From NCBI RefSeq assembly GCF_008630635.1, contig NZ_CP043869.1, positions 1,302,001 to 1,366,000 on the forward strand: a stretch of DNA of 64,000 nt, in the 5' to 3' direction. Position numbers and translations under genes: made by a program. Position 1 is the stretch's first letter, and every line of letters starts with the position of its first letter. This DNA comes from Neptunomonas concharum (GTDB lineage: Bacteria > Pseudomonadota > Gammaproteobacteria > Pseudomonadales > Balneatricaceae). Below the pieces are notes generated by a model that worked only from the letters and a program-made list of their open reading frames with translations, was not told the origin of the DNA and did not search any database. Below, piece by piece: positions 14,456 through 23,414 of this stretch.

Positions 14456-16183
14456 TTATGAATGGGTGGATTTTAAGCGGCGTTGTCGCAGCGCATCGAC
14501 AGCCTGAAGTAATAAGTCCCCTTGCCAGAGCGCTGCTTCACCATTATAGATATGCTGCTCTAAGTCGATAATTAAAAAGTCTAGTGTTTGATTCGAGGCA
14601 GCGGCACTAATATCTTCACAGCTGTCTATATCACTATCGGGCCAAAAGTGTTGTGCCCACTCGATAAGACGAAGTTTAGCAAACTCCACATTATTTTGCT
14701 GACAGGCCATAGTTAATGCCTGAAAGGTGTTATTCTCAGCTAACAGATGGGTACGCTCTCGCTTTTGTTTTTGCCGTTCACTCACGATGCTGCGTTTTTT
14801 AATTTGATGCTGTTTAAAATGTCTGAGTTTATTGTAGGTGTATAGCCAACCCAGAGACGTGGCTGTACTTAACGTGAGTAAGAATATGATTACGACGATG
14901 TAACCATCTGATGTATTACGTTTTGTCAGCACATCTGAGGCTTCTTGAGGTTCAGGGGCCGTTGTTTCTGCACTGATAGTCGTCGCCGATTTGGCTTGAG
15001 GGTCAGATGAGTTCAGTCCGTTCGCTGATTTGGCATCTACACGAATAATAACGGGTGGGCGTGAAGCAATCTTTGCTCTGTCCTCGTAGGTATCCCACCA
15101 ATGGATGTCAATTGGCGGTAGGGTGATCTCTCCCCGCTCTTTGGGCGTTATACGCAGTGTTTCTGTTCTTGTGCCTATCAACCCCTGTTCTGATATGGCT
15201 TCTGATAGTGTCACATCAAGTAGTTCAATTGTGGCGAGCTCATTTTGCAGCACAGCCAAAGAGGGTAGCCGGGCAGTGGGTAGTCCGGTTGCTGTTAGCG
15301 ACAGCTTTCTGATAATGGCAACACCCGGCTCTACCTTATCTGGAGCCTCTAAGGTTTCGGTAAGCAGCATATCATTGGCGGGTAGCCAGTAGCCTTGGGA
15401 GTTAGTATTGGCACGGGGAATGATTGCTACTTCCAGCTCGCTACCTACGGTCTCAAGAGGGTTGCCCGAAACGGTTGTGCCTGAGAACAAGGGAGGCTCG
15501 ATATCATAAGTTCCAGGCTCATCGGCAAAAATAGCGTAGCGTTGTTCTTTAACGAAGTAGCGTTGGCCCTGATAGAGGGTTTCCTCCTCTTGAGCGTCAC
15601 CTAGCGGTACAATCAGCGCCCGATTCAGGAAAGGATCGGTTAGCCCTACGTTCTTGCTGAGGGGGTCCTTATGATACAAGCGGACACTATAAATTAGCTG
15701 GCTGCTTTCGTAGGCTTCGGTGTAGTCAAGCTCGTTTTCAATAAACAATGGGCGTGGAATGTTTTGCAATGGTGTTGTCGGCAATATGCCGGAAGGTGCT
15801 TGCGTTTGGGTGGCCGTATAACTAGGAATGCCGCTAGGGCCTGAGACATTCACTGTGATAGGTAGTGAACGGTCGTTTTGGATCGTAAACGCAGGAATCG
15901 TTAATGCACCTGAACGTTTAGGGCGTATTAAAACCTGCCATCGGGTAGTGGCGACCCGTGTCTTCCCCTGTAAGCTGGAGATTGTCATCTTCTTGCTACC
16001 AAGCAGTTGAAAATCCTGAGTGAGCGTTGATAAGTCAGGGCGTTGTGCTTGTCCAGGTTGAGTCACTTCAATCGTTAAACGAACGGTGTCCTGAAGAGAT
16101 ATGTTGTAGCGGCTCAGGTAGGTACTCACTTCTGCATGAGCTAGGCTGGGTAGTAAAACGAGTAAAAAAAAGAAACGGCGCAT
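14456..16183 (-). CDS. BatD-family protein (oxygen tolerance)
   Basis: 575 residues. A signal peptide (MRRFFFLLVLLPSLAHA) is followed by a long periplasmic region of beta-rich repeats typical of BatD (TIEVTQPGQAQRPDLSTL, FQLLGSKKM, LIRPKRSGALTIPAF, RYAIFADEPGTYDIEPP). A membrane helix (YIVVIIFLLTLSTATSLGWLYTY) lies near residue 430-450, before a cytosolic C-terminal domain. BatD is normally encoded with MoxR ATPase and von Willebrand BatA/BatB proteins, but none of these flanks it within the window. The molecular role is poorly defined in the family. Confidence 0.85.
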   Translation of the reverse strand: MRRFFFLLVLLPSLAHAEVSTYLSRYNISLQDTVRLTIEVTQPGQAQRPDLSTLTQDFQLLGSKKMTISSLQGKTRVATTRWQVLIRPKRSGALTIPAFTIQNDRSLPITVNVSGPSGIPSYTATQTQAPSGILPTTPLQNIPRPLFIENELDYTEAYESSQLIYSVRLYHKDPLSKNVGLTDPFLNRALIVPLGDAQEEETLYQGQRYFVKEQRYAIFADEPGTYDIEPPLFSGTTVSGNPLETVGSELEVAIIPRANTNSQGYWLPANDMLLTETLEAPDKVEPGVAIIRKLSLTATGLPTARLPSLAVLQNELATIELLDVTLSEAISEQGLIGTRTETLRITPKERGEITLPPIDIHWWDTYEDRAKIASRPPVIIRVDAKSANGLNSSDPQAKSATTISAETTAPEPQEASDVLTKRNTSDGYIVVIIFLLTLSTATSLGWLYTYNKLRHFKQHQIKKRSIVSERQKQKRERTHLLAENNTFQALTMACQQNNVEFAKLRLIEWAQHFWPDSDIDSCEDISAAASNQTLDFLIIDLEQHIYNGEAALWQGDLLLQAVDALRQRRLKSTHS

Positions 16184-16321
16184 TCTGTTATATGAGTCTC
16201 AGGATAGAAAACCTATTTGGTTCATTATTCAGTAAGCTTCAAATGATATCAATGAGTTGATGATTCCATTGCTCGTGGGTTTCGCTAGAATGGTTAGGCC
16301 ATATGCTAAAGATCAGTTGAA

Positions 16322-16543
16322 ATGAACGAAATTATTATCAATATCAGTATTTCTACGAAGGAGTACCTAAAGCAATATCAGGCACCTAACTGCCAGGTTT
16401 CAACACTCTCTTCAGATGGGCGGCGAGTCAGGTTTCCTGCCTCAATCCTGAGACCTTTTTTGCTACATGATGGAATCAAAGGGCGCTTTCGCATCAGCTT
16501 CGATTCCGGCGGCAAATTTAAAAGTATCCAGCGAATTAATTAG
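16322..16543 (+). CDS. DUF2835 family protein
   Basis: 73 residues. Small conserved gammaproteobacterial protein; the pattern [11 protein letters not shown], then [28 protein letters not shown], then FKSIQRI matches DUF2835. No signal peptide or membrane helix. It lies 68 bp upstream of pyrD on the same strand. Function unknown. The length matches the family. Confidence 0.85.
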   Translation: MNEIIINISISTKEYLKQYQAPNCQVSTLSSDGRRVRFPASILRPFLLHDGIKGRFRISFDSGGKFKSIQRIN

Positions 16544-16611
16544 CTCAGGATGTAAAACTCCTTCAGCACGGCTATAATGCCCGCTTTGTTAACTCTCGGA
16601 AATGGTTCGCT

Positions 16612-17643
16612 ATGCTTTATTCATTGGCTAAATCCCTGATGTTCCGTATGGATGCTGAACGCTCTCACAACTTGGCACTGGGTGGTATGAATGTCGCTGC
16701 AGCGATGGGCTTACCTACTATTTTAGGTGCTGAGACGCTGGAAGCGCCGGTAGAAGTGATGGGGATTCGTTTTCCTAATCCAGTTGGCTTAGCTGCAGGG
16801 TTGGATAAAAATGGCACTGCAATTGATGGACTAGCGGCGATGGGGTTTGGTTTTGTAGAGGTCGGTACGGTTACGCCTCGCCCACAGTTGGGTAATCCTA
16901 AACCACGTCTTTTCAGAATACCTGAACATAACGCGATTATTAATCGTATGGGCTTCAATAATGCAGGCGTCGATGCTTTGCTTGTTAATATTGATCGGGC
17001 TCGTTACGACGGCATATTAGGTATCAATATTGGCAAAAACAAAGATACACCGAATGAAAAAGCCAATGATGATTACCTGCTTTGCATGAGAAAAGTGTAT
17101 TCAAGAGCTTCTTATATTACGGTTAATGTATCCTCACCTAATACGCCGGGGCTACGCACTTTGCAATTTGGCGAGTCATTAGAGAACCTGCTTGAGGCGT
17201 TGAAGAATGAACAGGCTCGCCAAGCCAATTTACACGATCGTTATGTACCGATTGCTGTCAAAATTGCACCTGATATGACAGAAGAAGAGATCGAGATGGT
17301 TGCAGCATCCCTCAAAACCTACGAAATGGATGGCGTCATCGCGACCAATACGACGCTTTCTCGTGAGGGAGTAGAGGACTCACCGTTGCAAAGTGAAGCC
17401 GGTGGCTTAAGCGGTGCTCCTGTCCGTAACAAGTCAACTAAAGTGATTCGTGTATTATCGAAATCGCTAGGTGGGTCTGTACCGATTATTGGTGTGGGTG
17501 GTATTACCGAAGGGTTCGATGCGGCAGAAAAAATAGAAGCTGGGGCTAGTTTGGTGCAAATTTACTCAGGTTTTATATTTAAAGGCCCGTCACTTGTTAG
17601 CGATTCGGTTCGAGCGATTCAGGCATTACCCGATAGCTTTTAG
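16612..17643 (+). CDS. pyrD: Dihydroorotate dehydrogenase (quinone), class 2
   Basis: 343 residues. Membrane-associated FMN enzyme oxidising dihydroorotate to orotate in pyrimidine synthesis, with quinone as acceptor. The amphipathic N-terminal helix ([23 protein letters not shown]) is the class 2 membrane anchor. Visible motifs: [40 protein letters not shown], the catalytic-serine stretch [12 protein letters not shown], and IIGVGGI near the phosphate-binding end. A strong terminator follows at 17656. The neighbouring rmf and rlmL genes match an order seen in pseudomonads. Confidence 0.97.
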   Translation: MLYSLAKSLMFRMDAERSHNLALGGMNVAAAMGLPTILGAETLEAPVEVMGIRFPNPVGLAAGLDKNGTAIDGLAAMGFGFVEVGTVTPRPQLGNPKPRLFRIPEHNAIINRMGFNNAGVDALLVNIDRARYDGILGINIGKNKDTPNEKANDDYLLCMRKVYSRASYITVNVSSPNTPGLRTLQFGESLENLLEALKNEQARQANLHDRYVPIAVKIAPDMTEEEIEMVAASLKTYEMDGVIATNTTLSREGVEDSPLQSEAGGLSGAPVRNKSTKVIRVLSKSLGGSVPIIGVGGITEGFDAAEKIEAGASLVQIYSGFIFKGPSLVSDSVRAIQALPDSF

Positions 17644-17655
17644 CATGTGCTACGT

Positions 17656-17680
17656 AGGCTCCTCAAGCGAGGAGCCTTTT
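17656..17680 (+). terminator. pyrD terminator
   Basis: AGGCTCCTC-AAGC-GAGGAGCCT, a perfect 9-bp stem followed by TTTT, 12 bp after the pyrD stop. The minus strand lacks a matching T-run, so it serves pyrD rather than rmf. Confidence 0.85.
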
Positions 17681-17694
17681 GTGTTTGAAGGGCA

Positions 17695-17901
17695 TCAATG
17701 TAATGAAGGGTGGGCTTGAATGGCGGATACGCCTGCCATTCCGCTCCAATGGGCTTCTCGGCCTTGGCGCCAGCCACTCATCCACTGACTACGTAGGTCC
17801 GTGGTGGTAACTGGACAGGTGTCTCGCGACTTGCCTCCTAGTCCTGCTTGGAAGCCGCGATTAAATAGGGTTGCTGACTTATCTCGTTTCTGTCTCTTCA
17901 T
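17695..17901 (-). CDS. rmf: Ribosome modulation factor
   Basis: 68 residues. Begins MKRQKRDKSATLFNRGFQAGLGGKS and has the family core CPVTTTDLRSQWMSGWRQGRE. RMF binds 30S subunits in stationary phase and drives 100S ribosome dimers, silencing translation. It is slightly longer than the E. coli protein (55). The Shine-Dalgarno AGAGG (minus strand 17915-17911) is part of a palindrome with CCTCT (17908-17904) that lies next to the ATG and could mask it. It converges with pyrD. Confidence 0.95.
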   Translation of the reverse strand: MKRQKRDKSATLFNRGFQAGLGGKSRDTCPVTTTDLRSQWMSGWRQGREAHWSGMAGVSAIQAHPSLH

Positions 17902-18246
17902 ATAGAGGTGCCTCTCATACGTTGTTTTTAGAAAACGTGAATATCTGAGACTGAATATTCATCCTGAGCTGTGGTTCGTCCATTCTTGGATCATCACAGT
18001 GACTATTATAGATAGCGGAAAAAACGATTGAGTTCGATTAATTAAAACAATCATTTTTTTTGAGTCGATAGTGAGCGGCTGCAAAAACACCATGCTTTCA
18101 GTTAGTTAAGTGACGGCTAAGGTGCTTAAATAAAACATGAAAAATAATCATGACGCATTTATGACAGCTTAATTGCTATTTTTGTATGTGATGATGTGCT
18201 TAATACACGGTTATACCGCGCTCCAACTAACTTACGTGGATAAATA
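17902..18246. other. 345-bp gap between divergent rmf and rlmL
   Basis: No convincing gene. It must contain both promoters. It includes a repeated TGAATAT (17938-17944 and 17952-17958) and a weak bidirectional terminator-like hairpin at about 18019-18061 (GATTG...CAATC with A-tract before and T-tract after). No RNA family was recognised. Confidence 0.5.
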
Positions 18247-20388
18247 ATGAAATTTTTTGCGACCTGTCCGAAAGGGCTTGAAACACTCCTTCTTGATGAA
18301 CTGACCGGATTTGGTGCAGAAAGTGTGAAATCCACAGCGACGGGTGCCGAATTTAGCGGTGATCTGGCACTGGCTTACTTTGTATGTCTATGGTCTCGTT
18401 TAGCTAACCGTGTGTTACTGCCCTTGGCCGAAGCGCCTGTCGAAACAGCGGAACAGCTTTATGATGCGGTGAAAAGTGTTGATTGGCTTGATCATATGGA
18501 AGCGTCTGGTTCCCTAAGTGTAGCTTTTACCGGAAGAACGGAATCGATCAACCACACCCATTTTGGTGCTTTAAAGGTCAAAGATGCGATTGTCGACCAG
18601 ATCAGAGAAAAAACCGGTGAGCGTCCTAGTGTTGATCGTGACAACCCTGACCTAAAAATACATGCTCATATCTATCGTGGCCGATTGAATCTATCCCTTG
18701 ACCTTTCAGGGGAAAGCTTGCACCGCAGAGGCTATAGAACGCAGGCTGGCGCCGCGCCTCTAAAAGAGAACTTAGCAGCGGCTATCTTAATGCGCTGCCA
18801 ATGGCCACAGCTTGCGGATGAGCGTCCTGTGGTGTTTGACCCTATGTGTGGTTCAGGAACGCTACTGATTGAAGCGGCGATGATGTCTGCTGATATTGCG
18901 CCAGGCATCTATCGTGAACGATTTGGTTTTGAAGGCTGGAAGCAGCATCAACCTGATATATGGAGTCGACTTAAAGAGGAAGCTGAAGTACGGCGAGCTA
19001 AAGGGCTAGAACAATCATCGGTTCGCTTTTTTGGTGGTGATCAAGATCCCCGTATGCTGTCAATTGCCCGTAGCAATGCTGAAAGAGCTGGTGTTGAAGC
19101 GCTTATCGAGCTTAAGCAAGCTTCTGTTGAGCAAATGACGTGTCCTGTTGCTGATCAAGGTGGTTTGATGGTGACAAACCCGCCATACGGTGAACGGCTA
19201 GGTGAAGGGTCAGAGTTGATGTTCTTATATCGCCAGTTAGGTGATGCGCTAAAACAAGATTTTGCAGGCTGGAAAGCGGCTATTTTTACGGGAAACCCCG
19301 ATCTTTGCCAAGTGGTCGGCCTGAAGGCAGACAAATCCTACCGTTTGAATAACGGCCCGATCGATAGCCGCTTGTTCCTTTATACGTTGTACGAAAAAGC
19401 GGCTGTGACTGAAACACACGAGCAACCAAGTACTCCCGCTGAGTTTAGTGAAACGGCACAAATGTTTGCTAATCGCTTGAAGAAAAATCTTAAAGCGCTA
19501 AAAAAATGGCAAAAGCAGAATGATATTGAATGCTACCGCCTCTACGATGCAGATATCCCAGAATATTCAGTGGCCGTTGATATCTATAAAGATTGGGTGC
19601 ATGTACAGGAATACGCTGCCCCTGCCTCTATTGATAAGGTGAAGGCATTTGAGCGCCTGAAGGACGTTCTTGCGGTTATTCCGTCGGTACTTGAGGTGGA
19701 GCCCCGTAAAGTCGTTCTCAAACAACGTAAGCGACAGTCAGGTAGTGACCAATACGAAAAGCAAGCGAGCGTGGGCCGTTTTTTTGAAGTGACGGAGCAC
19801 AACTGTCGTTTAAGGGTTAACTTACATGACTATTTAGATACCGGGTTATTCTTAGATCATCGTCCTGTTCGGCAGAAAATCCAGAAGATCTCTCAAGGGA
19901 AAGACTTCCTTAACTTATTCTGTTACACCGCTTCTGCCAGTGTTCATGCAGGTGTGGGGGGGGCTAAAACCACCACGAGCGTTGATATGTCTGCGACATA
20001 TTTACAGTGGGCCATGAAAAACCTAGCGTTAAACGGTTTCAACGATAAGCACCACCGGTTTATTCAATCAGATTGTATTGTATGGTTGAAAAAACAGCGT
20101 AAGCCGGAATTTGATCTTATTTTTATGGATCCGCCGACGTTCTCTAACTCTAAACGTATGCAGGATGTATTGGATGTTCAACGTGATCACGTTGAGTTGA
20201 TTCGTTTGGCGATGCGCCTGTTGCGAAAAGATGGAGTGCTAATCTTTTCTAACAACTACCGTAAGTTCAAACTCGATTACGACCTTTTATCGGGATTTGA
20301 TATCAAGGATATCTCAACATCTACTATTGATCCCGATTTTAAGCGTAATAGTAAGATCCACACTTGCTTTGAGATCCGCTGGCCATAA
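18247..20388 (+). CDS. rlmL: Bifunctional 23S rRNA methyltransferase RlmKL
   Basis: 713 residues. Makes m2G2445 (RlmL half) and m7G2069 (RlmK half) in 23S rRNA (E. coli numbering, family knowledge). Order: N-terminal ferredoxin-like and THUMP region (about 1-155), RlmL Rossmann domain with FDPMCGSGTLLIEAAMM and catalytic VTNPPYGERLG near residue 310, then a linker, then the RlmK domain with LNLFCYTASASVHAG and LIFMDPPTFSNSKRM near residue 627. Length matches the fused form of gammaproteobacteria. A stem-loop terminator follows at 20434. Confidence 0.96.
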   Translation: MKFFATCPKGLETLLLDELTGFGAESVKSTATGAEFSGDLALAYFVCLWSRLANRVLLPLAEAPVETAEQLYDAVKSVDWLDHMEASGSLSVAFTGRTESINHTHFGALKVKDAIVDQIREKTGERPSVDRDNPDLKIHAHIYRGRLNLSLDLSGESLHRRGYRTQAGAAPLKENLAAAILMRCQWPQLADERPVVFDPMCGSGTLLIEAAMMSADIAPGIYRERFGFEGWKQHQPDIWSRLKEEAEVRRAKGLEQSSVRFFGGDQDPRMLSIARSNAERAGVEALIELKQASVEQMTCPVADQGGLMVTNPPYGERLGEGSELMFLYRQLGDALKQDFAGWKAAIFTGNPDLCQVVGLKADKSYRLNNGPIDSRLFLYTLYEKAAVTETHEQPSTPAEFSETAQMFANRLKKNLKALKKWQKQNDIECYRLYDADIPEYSVAVDIYKDWVHVQEYAAPASIDKVKAFERLKDVLAVIPSVLEVEPRKVVLKQRKRQSGSDQYEKQASVGRFFEVTEHNCRLRVNLHDYLDTGLFLDHRPVRQKIQKISQGKDFLNLFCYTASASVHAGVGGAKTTTSVDMSATYLQWAMKNLALNGFNDKHHRFIQSDCIVWLKKQRKPEFDLIFMDPPTFSNSKRMQDVLDVQRDHVELIRLAMRLLRKDGVLIFSNNYRKFKLDYDLLSGFDIKDISTSTIDPDFKRNSKIHTCFEIRWP

Positions 20389-20433
20389 TTTGGTGCAACG
20401 CTTCCATTTGGCACATTTTGTGCTTTTTCTTAG

Positions 20434-20474
20434 TGCGCAGTCTTGAGACGATTAAAGCTCAATCTGCGCATTTT
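20434..20474 (+). terminator. rlmL terminator
   Basis: Two-step stem TGCGCAG..TTGAG with CTCAA..CTGCGCA, closing a 10-nt loop and followed by TTTTC. It lies 46 bp past the rlmL stop and separates it from the ammonium transporter. Confidence 0.7.
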
Positions 20475-20557
20475 CATTATTTTCCTTTTTAAATTAATGG
20501 CTTAGTAAGCTTTTAATAAATTGCTTATTTGATTGATCGATATAAAAGGAAACCTAA

Positions 20558-20604
20558 TGCACCCATTTGGGAATATTAATAAGAAATCGCACCATATTGG
20601 TGCA
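20558..20604. promoter_or_regulatory. Tandem NtrC-like operator sites upstream of amt
   Basis: CGCACCATATTGGTGCA (20588-20604) is almost a textbook NtrC site (TGCACC-N5-GGTGCA). TGCACCCATTTGGGAAT (20558-20574) has one perfect half. They start exactly 30 bp apart, close to three helical turns. Placement upstream of an ammonium transporter fits nitrogen control. I could not identify a correctly spaced sigma54 promoter between these sites and the start codon 41 bp downstream, so the mode of action is open. Confidence 0.6.
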
Positions 20605-20644
20605 AATGTGGCCGAGGCAGCTTGCTTGAACGTGGGAGATTTGT

Positions 20645-21853
20645 GTGGAAAGTGTAAATAGTGCGGTTGAGACGTTAGTACAAAGTTCGAATACTTTGTT
20701 TATTTTAATGGGGGCTATCATGGTATTTGCCATGCATGCCGGCTTTGCATTCCTCGAAGTTGGGACGGTGCGCCATAAAAACCAAGTGAATGCTTTGGTA
20801 AAAATTATGACGGACTTTGGTTTTTCGGCGGTCGCTTACTTCTTTGTTGGTTATTGGGTTGCTTATGGTATTACCTTCTTTCAGGATGCCGAAACCTTAG
20901 CGGCGGGTAATGGCTACGAGCTGGTTAAGTTCTTCTTTTTAATGACCTTTGCTGCTGCAATCCCTGCTATCGTATCTGGGGGTATTGCAGAACGCGCTAA
21001 GTTTTGGCCCATTCTGATCGCATCTACATTAACGGTTGCTTTTGTTTATCCATTTTTTGAGGGCATTATCTGGAATGGTAATTTTGGCTTTCAAGCGTGG
21101 TTAGAAGCGTCTTTTGGTGCATCATTCCATGACTTTGCAGGTTCTGTTGTCGTACATGGTGTCGGTGGCTGGATTGGATTGGTTGCAGTGCTCTTACTAG
21201 GTATTCGTAAGGGACGTTATCGTGGGGGGCGTCTTGTTGCCTTTCCACCATCCAATATTCCATTTCTGGCGTTAGGCGCTTGGATCTTATCGATTGGCTG
21301 GTTCGGATTTAATGTAATGTCTGCCCAAACCCTAGACGGTATTTCCGGGCTGGTGGCTGTTAACTCCTTAATGGCGATGGTGGGCGGTATTATTGCTGCA
21401 TTGATCGTAGGTAAGAATGACCCTGGCTTTATTCATAACGGTCCGCTAGCGGGACTTGTTGCGATTTGTGCAGGCTCTGATGTTGTGCACCCGATTGGTG
21501 CGCTTGCGATTGGTGCGATTGCTGGTGTGATATTCGTGTGGTTGTTCACGGTTCAGCAAAACCGCTGGAAAATTGATGATGTCTTAGGCGTGTGGCCTTT
21601 GCACGGTCTATGTGGTGCTTGGGGCGGTATTGCAGCAGGTATTTTCGGTAGTGAAGCGCTGGGTGGTCTTGGCGGTGTCAGCTTTATGTCCCAATTGATA
21701 GGGACAGTTGCTGGTATATTAGTCGCCGTTATTGGTGCTGGTATCGTATATGGTGGTATTAAGGCGATCTCCGGAATTCGCCTTAGCGAAGAGGACGAAT
21801 TCAATGGTGCTGATTTGAGTATTCACAAGATTGAATCTACTTGTGAAAACTGA
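20645..21853 (+). CDS. amt: Ammonium transporter (Amt/MEP family)
   Basis: 402 residues, inner membrane. Starts at GTG with GGGAGA upstream. Eleven helices are expected; visible landmarks are GAIMVFAMHAGFAFLEVGTVRHKN, FHDFAGSVVVHG with His171 and PLHGLCGAWGG with His320, the twin pore histidines, plus the GGI.AERAKFWP stretch. Moves ammonium into the cell. No glnK gene is adjacent in the window, unlike in many bacteria. Nitrogen control is suggested by the two NtrC-like sites upstream. Confidence 0.95.
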   Translation: MESVNSAVETLVQSSNTLFILMGAIMVFAMHAGFAFLEVGTVRHKNQVNALVKIMTDFGFSAVAYFFVGYWVAYGITFFQDAETLAAGNGYELVKFFFLMTFAAAIPAIVSGGIAERAKFWPILIASTLTVAFVYPFFEGIIWNGNFGFQAWLEASFGASFHDFAGSVVVHGVGGWIGLVAVLLLGIRKGRYRGGRLVAFPPSNIPFLALGAWILSIGWFGFNVMSAQTLDGISGLVAVNSLMAMVGGIIAALIVGKNDPGFIHNGPLAGLVAICAGSDVVHPIGALAIGAIAGVIFVWLFTVQQNRWKIDDVLGVWPLHGLCGAWGGIAAGIFGSEALGGLGGVSFMSQLIGTVAGILVAVIGAGIVYGGIKAISGIRLSEEDEFNGADLSIHKIESTCEN

Positions 21854-21882
21854 TTGTCAGTGTAAGGAATAACTTCCTGTTT

Positions 21883-21918
21883 AGCCCTCAAATAGCTTTT
21901 GCTGCTGAGGGCTTTTTT
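21883..21918 (+). terminator. amt terminator
   Basis: AGCCCTCA/TGAGGGCT, an 8-bp stem with a 15-nt loop followed by six T, 30 bp after the amt stop. Confidence 0.85.
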
Positions 21919-21940
21919 CTGCCCTATATAAACCGCTTTA

Positions 21941-22255
21941 TTAGGCAATTATACCCCGTTCTTGCAGAGCAGTAAGGACTTCCATGGTAATACTTCCTTC
22001 CTCAATTAGGGATATGAGCTCTGAGAATTCCGGTGTGCCCGCAACAAGATCATTAGAATCATGGGCCTGTTGTTCCGTCTCCCAAAAGTACACACACACC
22101 CATGTCTCGTCTCTTCGTTTATAGAGTGATTGGTGGAGAAAACCAGGGAGTGTCGACACTAAGTTACCGAAACGACTCATGCTATCAATCATATTTTTTT
22201 CGGTGACGTTTGGTGCAGATTTCCAAGTAAGGATTTCAAATATAGGGGGTTGCAT
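21941..22255 (-). CDS. Small monooxygenase-like (ABM/dimeric ferredoxin-fold) protein
   Basis: 104 residues. IFEILTWKSAPNVTEKNMIDSM, then LPGFLHQSLYKRRDETWVCVYFWETEQQAHDSN resembles antibiotic-biosynthesis-monooxygenase-type ferredoxin-like folds, which form dimers and bind small hydrophobic or haem-like ligands. No cofactor motif is expected. A good AGGAAGGA ribosome site precedes the ATG. It is divergent from a LysR regulator 98 bp away and so is its likely target. The catalytic function is unknown. Confidence 0.6.
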   Translation of the reverse strand: MQPPIFEILTWKSAPNVTEKNMIDSMSRFGNLVSTLPGFLHQSLYKRRDETWVCVYFWETEQQAHDSNDLVAGTPEFSELISLIEEGSITMEVLTALQERGIIA

Positions 22256-22322
22256 AGTTTCCTTCCTTATAAGTTAAAAATTTAGCTTAACAAATGCCTT
22301 AAAGGATATAATCGATCTAATA

Positions 22323-22339
22323 GGACTTTCTAAATGTCC
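22323..22339. promoter_or_regulatory. Possible LysR binding dyad
   Basis: GGAC-N9-GTCC in the 98-bp gap between the divergent ABM-like gene and the LysR gene, with imperfectly symmetric TAATA/ATTA flanks. The position, 14 bp before the regulator start, suits autorepression. This is inference from symmetry and position only. Confidence 0.35.
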
Positions 22340-22353
22340 ATTAGGGAATTATT

Positions 22354-23235
22354 GTGAGTCAGTTTGAATGGTCGCTAACGTTTAAAGCTATTGTCGATAA
22401 CCAGTCTCTTGTTAAGGCTGCAGATCAGATTGGTGTTAATGCTTCAGCAGTGAGCAAACAACTGACTAAGCTAGAAGAGTCGTTAGGCGTACAGTTACTG
22501 AACCGTACAACTAGGCGCATTGCTCTGACTGAAGCAGGGAAAGGCTTTTACGAAAAAGTGACACGGTTAGAATATGAATGGCGGTCGACTTTAGATGAGG
22601 CGTCGAATTTGGCGGCGGATGTAAAGGGTATCATTCGTATTGCCGCACCACAGCCTTTGTTTAGCCGTTTCCTTATGCCTGTTCTCGCTGACTTTCAACG
22701 CCAGTATCCTGAGATATCGTATGAGTTACTGCATCATCAGATTGATCAACTTCCGTCAATTCATGCTGATTTATCAATCTGTCGAGAGATAGAAGACTAT
22801 GACTCAAACTCTATTGTCATGGTGCCGTTTTACTCTTATCACAATCAACTTTTTGCATCTGCTGAGTATGTAGAAAAGCACTCATCTCTCAACGAAATAG
22901 CTCAGTTACGGCATCAACGCTGCTTGGTTTACAGTGATAAGAAGTATCCGTTGGAGTGGGTGTTTGAAAGGCAGACAGTAGCTTTAAACCGTGTGTTATA
23001 CGTCAATAGTGCGGAAATTATGATCAGTGCTGCTAAAAACAGCTTAGGGATCGTATATCTACCTAAAGAAATTTTGCTCGAAGAACTGGACAATAAAACG
23101 TTAGTTCATGTGCTGCCTGAATTACAGAGTCCTAGACACAGGGCTTGTGTTTATTATCCAAAGGCCGATTTTGTTCCCAAAAAAGTAAGGGCATTAATCG
23201 ATTTTTTGAAAAAGAATCGATTAATGAGCTCATAA
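22354..23235 (+). CDS. LysR-family transcriptional regulator
   Basis: 293 residues, GTG start with AGGGAA upstream. N-terminal winged helix-turn-helix (SLVKAADQIGVNASAVSKQLTKLEESLGVQLLNRTTRRIALTEAG), then a substrate-binding domain from about residue 90 (IIRIAAPQPLFSRFLMPVLADFQRQYPEI). It belongs to the group that keeps LNRTTR at the end of the DNA-binding domain. The likely target is the divergently read ABM-like gene. The effector is unknown. Confidence 0.92.
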   Translation: MSQFEWSLTFKAIVDNQSLVKAADQIGVNASAVSKQLTKLEESLGVQLLNRTTRRIALTEAGKGFYEKVTRLEYEWRSTLDEASNLAADVKGIIRIAAPQPLFSRFLMPVLADFQRQYPEISYELLHHQIDQLPSIHADLSICREIEDYDSNSIVMVPFYSYHNQLFASAEYVEKHSSLNEIAQLRHQRCLVYSDKKYPLEWVFERQTVALNRVLYVNSAEIMISAAKNSLGIVYLPKEILLEELDNKTLVHVLPELQSPRHRACVYYPKADFVPKKVRALIDFLKKNRLMSS

Positions 23236-23414
23236 ATGTTTTGTTTGAAATGCCAGTAAGGTGTTGAGATGAGCCGATCCTACCTGCTTAGAATGCTCCA
23301 AATATCCAATATCCACTTTTTTGTCTTAGCTACCTAAGCTAGAATCCTCGTTTGAACTTTCATTTGCTGTTGCCTAACAGAGTGCAATTAACCTAGATTC
23401 GTATTGGATGATGA

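Noticed and set aside
20409-20424. TGGCACATTTTGTGCT, a good sigma54-like sequence
   Set aside because: Its predicted start falls at the rlmL terminator (20434) and upstream of the NtrC-like sites, more than 200 bp before amt. It is probably chance or part of the rlmL 3' region.
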